This document shows positions 1-4,906 of a stretch of DNA of 8,621 bases, piece by piece. The position numbers and the translations under genes were made by a program. Source of the stretch: an uncultured Carnobacterium sp. (lineage in GTDB: Bacteria > Bacillota > Bacilli > Lactobacillales > Aerococcaceae); the NCBI GenBank assembly GCA_937976325.1, contig CALJSD010000208.1, positions 1 to 8,621 on the forward strand, written 5' to 3'. The first letter of the stretch is position 1. Each line of letters opens with the position of its first letter. Below the pieces are notes generated by a model. That model did not search any database and was not told where the DNA came from. It worked only from the letters and a program-made list of their open reading frames with translations.

Positions 1-290
1 CTGCTCGTATCGCCATGACTCGTTACATGAAACGTGGTGGTAAAGTTTGGATTAAGATTTTCCCACACAAATCATACACCGCTAAAGCTATCGGGGTACG
101 TATGGGATCTGGTAAAGGGGCTCCTGAAGGTTGGGTAGCACCAGTTAAACGTGGTAAAGTGATGTTTGAAATCGCTGGCGTATCAGAAGAAGTAGCACGC
201 GAAGCTTTACGTTTGGCATCACACAAATTGCCAGTTAAAACAAAATTTGTGAAACGCGAAGAAAATGGTGGTGAATCGAATGAAGGTTAA
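1..290 (+). CDS. rplP: 50S ribosomal protein L16, 3' part (5' end outside window)
   Basis: L16 binds 23S rRNA near the A-site/peptidyl-transferase region of the large subunit. The reading frame is already open at base 3, and the first visible residues (ARIAMTRYMKRGGKVWIKIFP) match the middle of L16, so the ATG at 15 is an internal Met and not the start. About 95 residues are present; compared with the usual ~144, roughly 49 N-terminal residues lie upstream. The glycine-rich signature RMGSGKGAPEGWVA is at bases 99–140, and the C-terminal EEVAREALRLASHKLP block, typical of the bacterial family, is intact. The stop (TAA, 288–290) overlaps the rpmC start by 11 bases, which suggests translational coupling. 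The gene belongs to the S10 operon. Identity is clear from sequence; the only defect is truncation by the window edge. Confidence 0.98.
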   Translation, partial: ARIAMTRYMKRGGKVWIKIFPHKSYTAKAIGVRMGSGKGAPEGWVAPVKRGKVMFEIAGVSEEVAREALRLASHKLPVKTKFVKREENGGESNEG

Positions 291-486
291 TGAACTTAAG
301 AAAGAACTTAAAGGGTTATCCACTGCTGAACTTGTTGAAAAAGAAAATGAATTAAAACAAGAACTATTCAACTTACGATTCCAACTTGCTACTGGGCAAT
401 TAGAAGGTACAGCACGCATTCGTGAAGTACGTAAACAAATTGCGCGTATCAAGACTGCATTGCGTCAAGAAGAATTGCAAAAATAA
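280..486 (+). CDS. rpmC: 50S ribosomal protein L29
   Basis: L29 is a small two-helix protein near the polypeptide exit tunnel, at the site where SRP and trigger factor dock. The core ELFNLRFQLATGQLEGTARIREVRKQIARIKT is diagnostic. I chose ATG 280 (68 aa, MKVNELKK...) because it matches the family N-terminus. In-frame ATG 265, GTG 268 and GTG 271 would add 3–5 residues and have no better Shine-Dalgarno site. The ribosome-binding site is weak here (GGTGGTG just upstream), which fits coupling to rplP, whose last 11 bases it overlaps. Compared with the B. subtilis protein as I recall it, there is about a four-residue insertion near the N-terminus (KELKG before LSTAEL), lengthening the first helix. 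The charged residues make a coiled-coil-like hairpin likely. The next gene, rpsQ, follows after 24 bp. Confidence 0.96.
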   Translation: MKVNELKKELKGLSTAELVEKENELKQELFNLRFQLATGQLEGTARIREVRKQIARIKTALRQEELQK

Positions 487-494
487 TCATCAGC

Positions 495-502
495 AAAGGA
501 GG
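495..502 (+). promoter_or_regulatory. Ribosome-binding site deciding the rpsQ start
   Basis: AAAGGAGG lies 8 nt upstream of ATG 511 but only 2 nt upstream of the in-frame ATG 505. The normal Shine-Dalgarno spacing therefore favours 511, giving an N-terminus (MTVERNQRKVYQGRV) that also fits the S17 family. Confidence 0.85.
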
Positions 503-510
503 CAATGAAC

Positions 511-777
511 ATGACTGTAGAACGTAACCAACGTAAAGTATATCAAGGACGCGTTGTTTCAGATAAGATGGACAAAACGTTAGTAGTTGCAATCGAAACT
601 TACAAACGTCACTCAACTTATGGTAAACGTGTTAAATATACGAAAAAATTTGTAGCTCATGATGAAAATAACTCAGCAAAAGTTGGGGACATTGTTAAGA
701 TTATGGAAACTCGTCCATTGTCAAAAACAAAACGTTTCCGCTTAGTTGAAATTGTTGAAGAAGCAGTAATTATTTAA
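511..777 (+). CDS. rpsQ: 30S ribosomal protein S17
   Basis: S17 is a primary 16S rRNA-binding protein of the small subunit, with an OB-fold that contacts the 5' domain early in assembly. The protein is 88 aa. The N-terminal motif RNQRKVYQGRVVSDKMDKT and the C-terminal block HDENN…KVGDIVKIMETRPLSKTKRFRLVEIVE are family hallmarks. ATG 511 is preferred over ATG 505, which would add only MN, because AAAGGAGG (495–502) is spaced 8 nt from 511. This is the last gene of the S10-operon set. It is followed by a 38 bp spacer holding an inverted repeat and then rplN, with no terminator, so transcription should continue into the spc genes. Nothing in the protein looks unusual. Confidence 0.97.
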   Translation: MTVERNQRKVYQGRVVSDKMDKTLVVAIETYKRHSTYGKRVKYTKKFVAHDENNSAKVGDIVKIMETRPLSKTKRFRLVEIVEEAVII

Positions 778-802
778 TTTCAAATTGTGTATACATTTGA
801 AA
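778..802 (+). other. Inverted repeat between rpsQ stop and rplN Shine-Dalgarno
   Basis: The arms TTTCAAAT (778–785) and ATTTGAAA (795–802) are perfect 8-bp complements around a 9-nt loop. The left arm starts directly after the rpsQ stop codon, and the right arm ends directly at the GGAGG (803–807) of rplN. It is AT-rich, so only moderately stable, and there is no T-run after it, so it is not an intrinsic terminator. A translational-coupling role is inference. Confidence 0.55.
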
Positions 803-815
803 GGAGGAACCAATA

Positions 816-1184
816 GTGATTCAAACAGAAACTCGACTAAAAGTGGCTGACAACTCAGGCGCTCGTGAAGTGTTAACAATTAGAGTTCTAGGCGGATCTG
901 GCCGCAAAACAGCTAATATCGGTGACGTAATCGTTGCATCCGTTAAACAAGCAACACCAGGTGGAGTTGTTAAAAAAGGGGATGTCGTTAAAGCTGTAAT
1001 CGTTCGTACTAAATCAGGTGCACGTCGTAAAGACGGTTCATACATTAAGTTCGACGAAAATGCATGTGTAATCATTCGTGATGACAAGAGCCCTCGTGGA
1101 ACACGTATCTTTGGACCAGTTGCACGTGAATTACGTGATAACAACTATATGAAGATCGTTTCATTAGCTCCAGAAGTATTATAA
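816..1184 (+). CDS. rplN: 50S ribosomal protein L14
   Basis: L14 is a beta-barrel protein of the large subunit. It forms inter-subunit bridges with 16S rRNA, and its neighbourhood is the docking site of the silencing factor RsfS. The product is 122 aa, the standard length. Diagnostic stretches are the N-terminal IQTETRLKVADNSGAREVL, the signature around residues 60–87 (AVIVRTKSGARRKDGSYIKFDENACVII), and the C-terminal DDKSPRGTRIFGPVARELR. The start is GTG at 816, with AAAGGAGG (800–807) eight nucleotides upstream; no ATG gives the conserved N-terminus. It is the first gene of the classical spc operon, but no promoter is visible in the 38 bp spacer, so it is probably read from the S10 transcript. 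Confidence 0.98.
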   Translation: MIQTETRLKVADNSGAREVLTIRVLGGSGRKTANIGDVIVASVKQATPGGVVKKGDVVKAVIVRTKSGARRKDGSYIKFDENACVIIRDDKSPRGTRIFGPVARELRDNNYMKIVSLAPEVL

Positions 1185-1214
1185 TTCTCATCAAAATCGA
1201 AGGAGGTGTAACAC

Positions 1215-1517
1215 ATGCACGTAAAAACTGGTGATATCGTAAAAGTAATCTCAGGTAAAGACAAAGGTAAAGAAGGAAAAATCTTAAAGAGCTTTCCTAA
1301 AAAAGACCGTGTAATCGTTGAAGGTGTTAACATTGTTAAGAAACATCAAAAACCATCTCAAGCGAACCAAACAGGGGGAATCGTTGAAGTGGAAGCTCCA
1401 ATTCATGTTTCAAACGTAATGTTCGTAGACCCAACTACAGGTAAAGCAACTCGTACAGGCTTTAAAGTAGAAAACGGTGAAAAGGTACGCGTACCTAAAG
1501 GTCGTAACAAAGCATAA
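1215..1517 (+). CDS. rplX: 50S ribosomal protein L24
   Basis: L24 starts large-subunit assembly by binding the 5' end of 23S rRNA, and it also lies near the exit tunnel. The protein is 100 aa. An N-terminal KOW domain (about residues 4–36) shows the KTGDIVKVISGKDKGKEGKIL pattern. It is followed by the conserved VEGVNIVKKHQKPS segment (35–48) and EAPIHVSNVMFVDP (60–73). ATG 1215 has a strong AAGGAGGTG (1200–1208) and is 30 bp after rplN. The ATG and length agree with the Firmicute family. Nothing odd was seen. It is co-transcribed with rplN and rplE. Confidence 0.97.
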   Translation: MHVKTGDIVKVISGKDKGKEGKILKSFPKKDRVIVEGVNIVKKHQKPSQANQTGGIVEVEAPIHVSNVMFVDPTTGKATRTGFKVENGEKVRVPKGRNKA

Positions 1518-1549
1518 TTCAGTAATTTGAGGAAGGAGGACCATCCTGC

Positions 1550-2089
1550 ATGAATCGCTTAAATGCAAAATACAAAAACGAAGTAGTACCTTCATTAATT
1601 GAAAAATTTAACTACAAATCAGTTATGGAAGTACCAAAAGTAGAAAAAATCGTTATTAATATGGGTGTTGGTGATGCAACATCTAACGCTAAAAACTTAG
1701 AAAAAGCAGTTGAAGAGTTAACATTAATCTCTGGTCAAAAACCAGTTGTAACAACTGCGAAGAAATCAATCGCTGGTTTCCGTTTACGTGAAGGTATGCC
1801 AATCGGAACTAAAGTTACTTTACGTGGTGAACGTATGTATGACTTCTTAGACAAGTTAGTAACAGTTTCATTACCTCGTGTACGTGACTTCCGTGGGATT
1901 TCTAAAAAATCTTTTGACGGACGCGGTAACTACACATTAGGTGTTAAAGAACAATTAATCTTCCCTGAAATTGACTACGATCGCGTAGACAAAGTTCGTG
2001 GTATGGATATTGTTATCGTAACAACAGCTAATACAGACGAAGAAGCAAAAGAATTATTAACTCAACTTGGAATGCCTTTCCAAAAATAA
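1550..2089 (+). CDS. rplE: 50S ribosomal protein L5
   Basis: L5 binds 5S rRNA, helps place it in the central protuberance and contacts P-site tRNA. The product is 179 aa, the normal length for Gram-positive bacteria. The L5 signature region is at about residues 57–73 (LTLISGQKPVVTTAKKS). The conserved FRLREGMPIGTKVTLRGERMYDFLDKL (77–103) and GGR-like loop SFDGRGNYTLGVKEQLIFPEI (121–141) are both complete. ATG 1550 follows AAGGAGG (1533–1539) with 10-nt spacing. In E. coli the S8 autoregulatory site lies at this rplX–rplE junction; I looked for the S8 recognition pattern here and did not find a convincing match. Confidence 0.98.
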   Translation: MNRLNAKYKNEVVPSLIEKFNYKSVMEVPKVEKIVINMGVGDATSNAKNLEKAVEELTLISGQKPVVTTAKKSIAGFRLREGMPIGTKVTLRGERMYDFLDKLVTVSLPRVRDFRGISKKSFDGRGNYTLGVKEQLIFPEIDYDRVDKVRGMDIVIVTTANTDEEAKELLTQLGMPFQK

Positions 2090-2116
2090 AAATAAAACTC
2101 ACAGGAGGCGAGTAGT

Positions 2117-2302
2117 TTGGCTAAAAAATCAATGATCGCAAAGAACAAACGTCCAAAAAAATATTCAACTCAAGAATATACTCGTTGTGAACGTTGTGGT
2201 CGACCACATTCAGTTTATCGTAAATTCAAACTTTGCCGTATTTGTTTACGTGAGCTTGCCTATAAAGGGCAAATCCCAGGAATGAAGAAAGCAAGTTGGT
2301 AA
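2117..2302 (+). CDS. rpsN: 30S ribosomal protein S14, zinc-binding type (S14Z)
   Basis: S14 sits in the 30S head beside the A-site and joins late in assembly. This is the short 61-aa form. It carries a zinc ribbon with C24-x2-C27 (CERC) and C40-x2-C43 (CRIC), the C+ type, as opposed to the longer zinc-free paralogue many Firmicutes keep elsewhere and induce under zinc starvation. The start codon is TTG (2117), with AGGAGG at 2103–2108 (spacing 8). It gives the family N-terminus MAKKSMIAKNKR, and no upstream ATG exists before the rplE stop at 2089. A 4-bp ACTC/GAGT pairing (2097–2100/2110–2113) would place the Shine-Dalgarno in a loop, but it is too weak to stress. Some databases call this gene rpsZ. 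Confidence 0.97.
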   Translation: MAKKSMIAKNKRPKKYSTQEYTRCERCGRPHSVYRKFKLCRICLRELAYKGQIPGMKKASW

Positions 2303-2318
2303 TCATTACTACTTGATA

Positions 2319-2334
2319 AAGGAGGTACTCATTA
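2319..2334 (+). repeat. 16-nt repeat, copy 1 (rpsH initiation region)
   Basis: AAGGAGGTACTCATTA lies directly before the rpsH ATG and is identical to 7417–7432 before rpsM. Seven bases are ordinary Shine-Dalgarno; the other nine (TACTCATTA) are not explained by 16S complementarity. Confidence 0.6.
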
Positions 2335-2733
2335 ATGGTTATGACAGATCCAATCGCGGATTTCTTAACTCGTATTCGTAACGCGAACATGGTTCGTCAC
2401 GAATCACTAGAAGTTCCGTCATCAAACATGAAAGTTGCTATTGCGAACATCTTAAAATCTGAAGGTTTCATTAAAGACTTCTCAGTTGAAGAAGATGGTA
2501 AACAAGGCATCATGAAAGTGTTCTTGAAATATGGAAAAAATAACGAACGTGTAATTACAGGATTGAAACGTATTTCTAAACCTGGTTTACGTGTTTATGC
2601 TAAAACAGGTGAAGTTCCTAAAGTATTAAACGGTTTAGGAATCGCTATTGTATCAACATCTGAAGGTGTTATTACAGACAAAGAAGCAAGAGCTAAAAAC
2701 GTAGGTGGAGAAATTCTAGCATACGTTTGGTAA
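2335..2733 (+). CDS. rpsH: 30S ribosomal protein S8
   Basis: S8 is a primary rRNA-binding protein of the 30S platform (16S helix 21). In enterobacteria it is also the autogenous repressor of the spc operon. The protein is 132 aa, the usual length. It begins MVMTDPIADFLTRIRNANMVRHE and carries the C-terminal signature NGLGIAIVSTSEGVITD (about residues 99–115), ending GGEILAYVW. ATG 2335 follows AAAGGAGGT (2318–2326). An alternative Met at codon 3 is disfavoured because MVMTDPIADF is the conserved start and has good spacing. The 16 bases before the ATG (2319–2334) recur exactly upstream of rpsM. Autoregulation by S8 in this organism is not shown by the sequence. Confidence 0.98.
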   Translation: MVMTDPIADFLTRIRNANMVRHESLEVPSSNMKVAIANILKSEGFIKDFSVEEDGKQGIMKVFLKYGKNNERVITGLKRISKPGLRVYAKTGEVPKVLNGLGIAIVSTSEGVITDKEARAKNVGGEILAYVW

Positions 2734-2759
2734 TCTAGAAATTAAGGAGGTGCAGCCAA

Positions 2760-3296
2760 GTGAGCCGTATCGGTAATAAACCAGTCGTTATTCCAGCTGG
2801 AGTAACAGTAGACGTTAAGGACCATACAGTAACAGTTAAAGGTCCTAAAGGTGAATTAAGTTATACATTTAACCAAAACATTTCTTTAGAACAACGCGAA
2901 GGTGAAGTAGTATTCTCTCGTCCAGATGATTCAAAAGAAAACAAAACAATCCACGGAACAACTCGCGCAGTTTTCAACAACATGGTAGTTGGTGTTACTG
3001 AAGGATTCCAAAAAGAATTGGAATTAATCGGGGTTGGGTATCGTGCTCAATTACAAGGTAAAAAACTTGTATTAAACGTTGGATATTCTCATCCAGTGGA
3101 GTTCACTCCAGAAGAAGGAGTAGAAATCGAAGTTCCTTCTAATACAAAAGTAATCGTTAAAGGTTATGACAAACAAAAAGTTGGCGAATTAGCTGCTAAC
3201 ATTCGTGGCGTACGTCCTCCAGAACCTTATAAAGGTAAAGGAATTCGTTACGTTGATGAATTTGTACGTCGTAAAGAAGGTAAAACAGGTAAATAA
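2760..3296 (+). CDS. rplF: 50S ribosomal protein L6
   Basis: L6 lies at the base of the L7/L12 stalk near the sarcin–ricin loop and the factor-binding site. The protein is 178 aa, with two tandem copies of the L6 fold (about 1–82 and 83–170). The N-terminus is SRIGNKPVVIPAGV, and the C-terminal signature PEPYKGKGI is at residues 154–162, followed by the basic tail RRKEGKTGK. The start is GTG 2760, placed 7 nt after AAGGAGGTG (2744–2752); no ATG start fits. The stop codon lies inside the left arm of a 10-bp inverted repeat (3288–3314), so a terminating ribosome would be expected to disturb that structure. The following spacer to rplR is 66 bp, unusually long for this cluster. Confidence 0.98.
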   Translation: MSRIGNKPVVIPAGVTVDVKDHTVTVKGPKGELSYTFNQNISLEQREGEVVFSRPDDSKENKTIHGTTRAVFNNMVVGVTEGFQKELELIGVGYRAQLQGKKLVLNVGYSHPVEFTPEEGVEIEVPSNTKVIVKGYDKQKVGELAANIRGVRPPEPYKGKGIRYVDEFVRRKEGKTGK

Positions 3297-3336
3297 TTTT
3301 AGTGATTATTTACCTTTTGTTGCGCTTATCGCAGCA
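3288..3336 (+). other. Tandem hairpins in the rplF–rplR spacer
   Basis: Hairpin 1 has perfect 10-bp arms GGTAAATAAT (3288–3297) and ATTATTTACC (3305–3314) with a 7-nt loop; its left arm includes the rplF stop codon (TAA, 3294–3296). Hairpin 2 pairs TGTTGCG (3318–3324) with CGCAGCA (3330–3336), seven pairs including one G·U, around the loop CTTAT. A short T-run (3315–3318) follows hairpin 1, which is terminator-like but weak, since it is only four T's and the stem is AT-rich. The rplR Shine-Dalgarno lies about 13 nt after hairpin 2. The pairing is seen directly; a cis-regulatory or attenuator role is inference. Confidence 0.6.
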
Positions 3337-3349
3337 TGATTAATTAATA

Positions 3350-3356
3350 AGAGGTG
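3350..3356 (+). promoter_or_regulatory. Ribosome-binding site deciding the rplR start
   Basis: AGAGGTG ends 6 nt before GTG 3363. An in-frame GTG at 3354 is part of this Shine-Dalgarno itself, so it cannot easily also be the start. This fixes the N-terminus as MITKPDKNK. Confidence 0.8.
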
Positions 3357-3362
3357 AAAATT

Positions 3363-3719
3363 GTGATTACAAAACCAGACAAAAATAAAGTGCGTCAAAC
3401 TCGTCACGCACGTGTTCGTCGTAAAATCTCTGGTACTGCTGAGTGCCCACGCTTGAACGTTTTTCGTTCTAACAAAAACATCTACGCTCAATTAATTGAT
3501 GACGTAGCGGGTGTGACGCTAGCAAGTGCCTCTACTTTAGATACTAATGTAGAAAACGGAACAAAAACTGAGGAAGCTTCTGCTGTAGGTAAATTAATTG
3601 CAGAACGCGGACTTGAAAAAAATATTAAAGAAGTAGTCTTTGACCGTGGTGGATACTTATACCATGGACGTGTAAAAGCTTTAGCTGAAGCTGCACGTGA
3701 AAATGGACTAGTATTCTAG
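3363..3719 (+). CDS. rplR: 50S ribosomal protein L18
   Basis: L18 binds 5S rRNA and, with L5, anchors it in the central protuberance. Starting at GTG 3363 the product is 118 aa, beginning MITKPDKNK, which fits the Gram-positive family (MITK…). The in-frame GTG at 3354 would add three residues but lies within the Shine-Dalgarno (3350–3356). Diagnostic segments are RHARVRRKISGTAECPRLNVFRSNKNIYAQLIDD (14–47), TLASASTLD (52–60), and the C-terminal VVFDRGGYLYHGRVKALAEAARENGLVF (91–118). The gene is preceded by a 66 bp structured spacer, while the next gene, rpsE, follows after only 21 bp. No separate promoter could be identified. Confidence 0.97.
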   Translation: MITKPDKNKVRQTRHARVRRKISGTAECPRLNVFRSNKNIYAQLIDDVAGVTLASASTLDTNVENGTKTEEASAVGKLIAERGLEKNIKEVVFDRGGYLYHGRVKALAEAARENGLVF

Positions 3720-3740
3720 GAAAAGGAGGATCCACAATTC

Positions 3741-4241
3741 ATGGTTAATATTGATGCAAGAAACTTAGAATTAGAAGATCGTGTTGTTGCGATTAACCGC
3801 GTTACAAAAGTTGTAAAAGGTGGACGTCGTTTACGTTTTGCTGCTTTAGTAGTTGTCGGTGACCATAATGGACATGTTGGTTTCGGTACTGGTAAAGCTC
3901 AAGAAGTACCAGAAGCTATTCGTAAAGCTATTGAAGATGCTAAGAAAAACCTTATTGAAGTTCCAACTAGTGGTTCTACAATTCCTCACGAAGTTATCGG
4001 TCGCTTCTGCGGTGGTAACGTATTGTTAAAACCAGCTCAAGCCGGTTCAGGAATTGCAGCAGGTGGACCAGTTCGTGCCGTTGTTGAATTAGCAGGTATC
4101 GCTGATGTAACTTCAAAATCTTTAGGTTCAAACACACCTGTAAACATGGTTCGTGCTACAATCGAAGGTTTGAAACAATTAAAACGTGTTGAAGATGTTG
4201 CTGCATTACGTGGCAAATCAGTTGAAGAACTTTTAGGATAA
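3741..4241 (+). CDS. rpsE: 30S ribosomal protein S5
   Basis: S5 lies at the back of the 30S subunit by the mRNA entry channel. It affects decoding fidelity and spectinomycin sensitivity. The protein is 166 aa. An N-terminal double-stranded-RNA-binding-like domain (about 12–75) contains RVTKVVKGGRRLRFAALVVVGD, with the basic KGGRR loop (26–30) whose changes confer spectinomycin resistance; it looks wild-type here. The C-terminal domain (about 85–155) carries GSGIAAGGPVRAVVELAG and SLGSNTPVNMVRATIEGL. Cys90 in GRFCGGNVLLKPA stands where I would expect Gly or Ala in many relatives, a minor oddity. ATG 3741 follows AGGAGG (3724–3729). The stop TAA (4239–4241) overlaps the rpmD Shine-Dalgarno. Confidence 0.98.
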   Translation: MVNIDARNLELEDRVVAINRVTKVVKGGRRLRFAALVVVGDHNGHVGFGTGKAQEVPEAIRKAIEDAKKNLIEVPTSGSTIPHEVIGRFCGGNVLLKPAQAGSGIAAGGPVRAVVELAGIADVTSKSLGSNTPVNMVRATIEGLKQLKRVEDVAALRGKSVEELLG

Positions 4242-4254
4242 GGAGGACATTAAA

Positions 4255-4434
4255 ATGGCAGAATTAAAGATTACTTTAAAGAAAAGCTTGATTGGACGTC
4301 CTCAAAACCAAATCGATACTTGTAAAGCATTAGGCTTAACAAAAATTCGTTCAACAGTTGTTAAACCAGCTAACGTAGCTATCAAAGGCATGGTTAACAC
4401 AGTTTCACATTTAGTGGATGTTGAGGAAGTTTAA
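4255..4434 (+). CDS. rpmD: 50S ribosomal protein L30 (59 aa)
   Basis: L30 is a small large-subunit protein with a ferredoxin-like fold that binds 23S rRNA. The 59-aa product starts MAELKITLKKSLIGRP and ends SHLVDVEEV. The motif LKxSLIGRPxxQ, the ALGLTKIRSTVV segment and the C-terminal IKGMVNTVSHLV are characteristic, and 59 aa is the normal length for Gram-positive bacteria. ATG 4255 is 8 nt after AAGGAGG (4240–4246), which itself overlaps the rpsE stop codon; the 13 bp gap is the tightest non-overlapping junction in the window and implies close coupling to S5 synthesis. The stop codon TAA (4432–4434) overlaps a short AT-rich inverted repeat (4427–4444). Confidence 0.97.
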   Translation: MAELKITLKKSLIGRPQNQIDTCKALGLTKIRSTVVKPANVAIKGMVNTVSHLVDVEEV

Positions 4435-4444
4435 TTTAAAACTT
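4427..4444 (+). other. Short inverted repeat over the rpmD stop codon
   Basis: The arms AAGTTT (4427–4432) and AAACTT (4439–4444) are perfect 6-bp complements with a 6-nt loop, spanning the rpmD stop codon. The structure is AT-rich and weak; it is listed mainly because its placement repeats that of other spacers here. Confidence 0.35.
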
Positions 4445-4465
4445 ATAAGAGGAGGTGCCCGGAAC

Positions 4466-4906
4466 ATGAAACTTCATGAATTACAACCAGCTGAAGGTTC
4501 ACGTAAAGAACGTAACCGTGTTGGTAGAGGTCAAGGTTCAGGAAATGGTAAAACTGCTGGACGCGGAAGCAAAGGACAAAAAGCTCGTTCAGGCGGTGGC
4601 GTTAGATTAGGATTCGAAGGTGGACAAACTCCATTATTCCGTCGTATTCCAAAACGTGGTTTCCAAAATATTAATCGTAAAGAATATGCAGTTGTAAATC
4701 TTGAAACATTAAACCGTTTTGAAGATGGTCAAGAAGTAACTGCGGCTGTACTAGTTGAGGCTGGTATCGTTAAAAACGAAAAAGACGGTATCAAAGTGTT
4801 AGCTAATGGTAAACTTGAACGCAAGTTAACTGTAAAAGCAAATAAATTCTCGCAAGCAGCAAAAGAAGCTATTGAAGCTGCAGGTGGAACTGTAGAGGTG
4901 ATCTAA
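4466..4906 (+). CDS. rplO: 50S ribosomal protein L15
   Basis: L15 is a late-assembling large-subunit protein whose long basic extension threads into 23S rRNA. The product is 146 aa. The N-terminal half (about 9–60) is the typical Gly/Arg/Lys-rich extension, with RVGRGQGSGNGKTAGRGSKGQKARSG-type composition. The globular C-terminal half (about 72–146) has the KxLxxGxL-like VLANGKLERKLTVKANKFSQAAKEAIEAAGG. ATG 4466, 8 nt after GAGGAGGTG (4449–4457), gives the conserved start MKLHELQPAEGSRK. An upstream in-frame ATG at 4418 lies inside rpmD and is rejected. Its TAA stop (4904–4906) shares one base with the secY ATG, and its last codons encode the secY Shine-Dalgarno. Confidence 0.98.
   Translation: MKLHELQPAEGSRKERNRVGRGQGSGNGKTAGRGSKGQKARSGGGVRLGFEGGQTPLFRRIPKRGFQNINRKEYAVVNLETLNRFEDGQEVTAAVLVEAGIVKNEKDGIKVLANGKLERKLTVKANKFSQAAKEAIEAAGGTVEVI
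4895..4903 (+). promoter_or_regulatory. Extended Shine-Dalgarno for secY inside the rplO 3' end
   Basis: GAGGTGATC is complementary over nine bases to the usual 3' end of Firmicute 16S rRNA (GAUCACCUC). It consists of the last three sense codons of rplO (Glu-Val-Ile), with ATG 4906 starting two bases later. This should allow strong re-initiation after L15 termination. Confidence 0.8.

Noticed and set aside
778..815. Possible promoter (TATACA) upstream of rplN
   Set aside because: There is no -35 at proper spacing, and the -10 is partial; it lies in the loop of an inverted repeat.
821..1144. 107-codon open frame on the minus strand inside rplN
   Set aside because: It is antisense to a highly conserved gene, with low-complexity composition and no initiation signals.
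1537..1547. AGGA-CCA-TCCT mini-hairpin over the rplE Shine-Dalgarno
   Set aside because: It has only four pairs with a three-base loop; too weak to support a claim.
1510..1560. Possible S8-binding fold at the rplX–rplE junction (AAGC/GCTT and ATTCA/TGAAT pairings with an internal loop)
   Set aside because: The asymmetric loop does not reproduce the GAUAC/AGUC-like recognition pattern of 16S helix 21 as I know it; the pairings are short and span the start codon, so chance is likely.
3288..3318. Intrinsic terminator after rplF
   Set aside because: The stem is AT-rich and the T-run only four bases; rplR and later essential genes have no alternative promoter. Kept only as a possible pausing or partial attenuation element.
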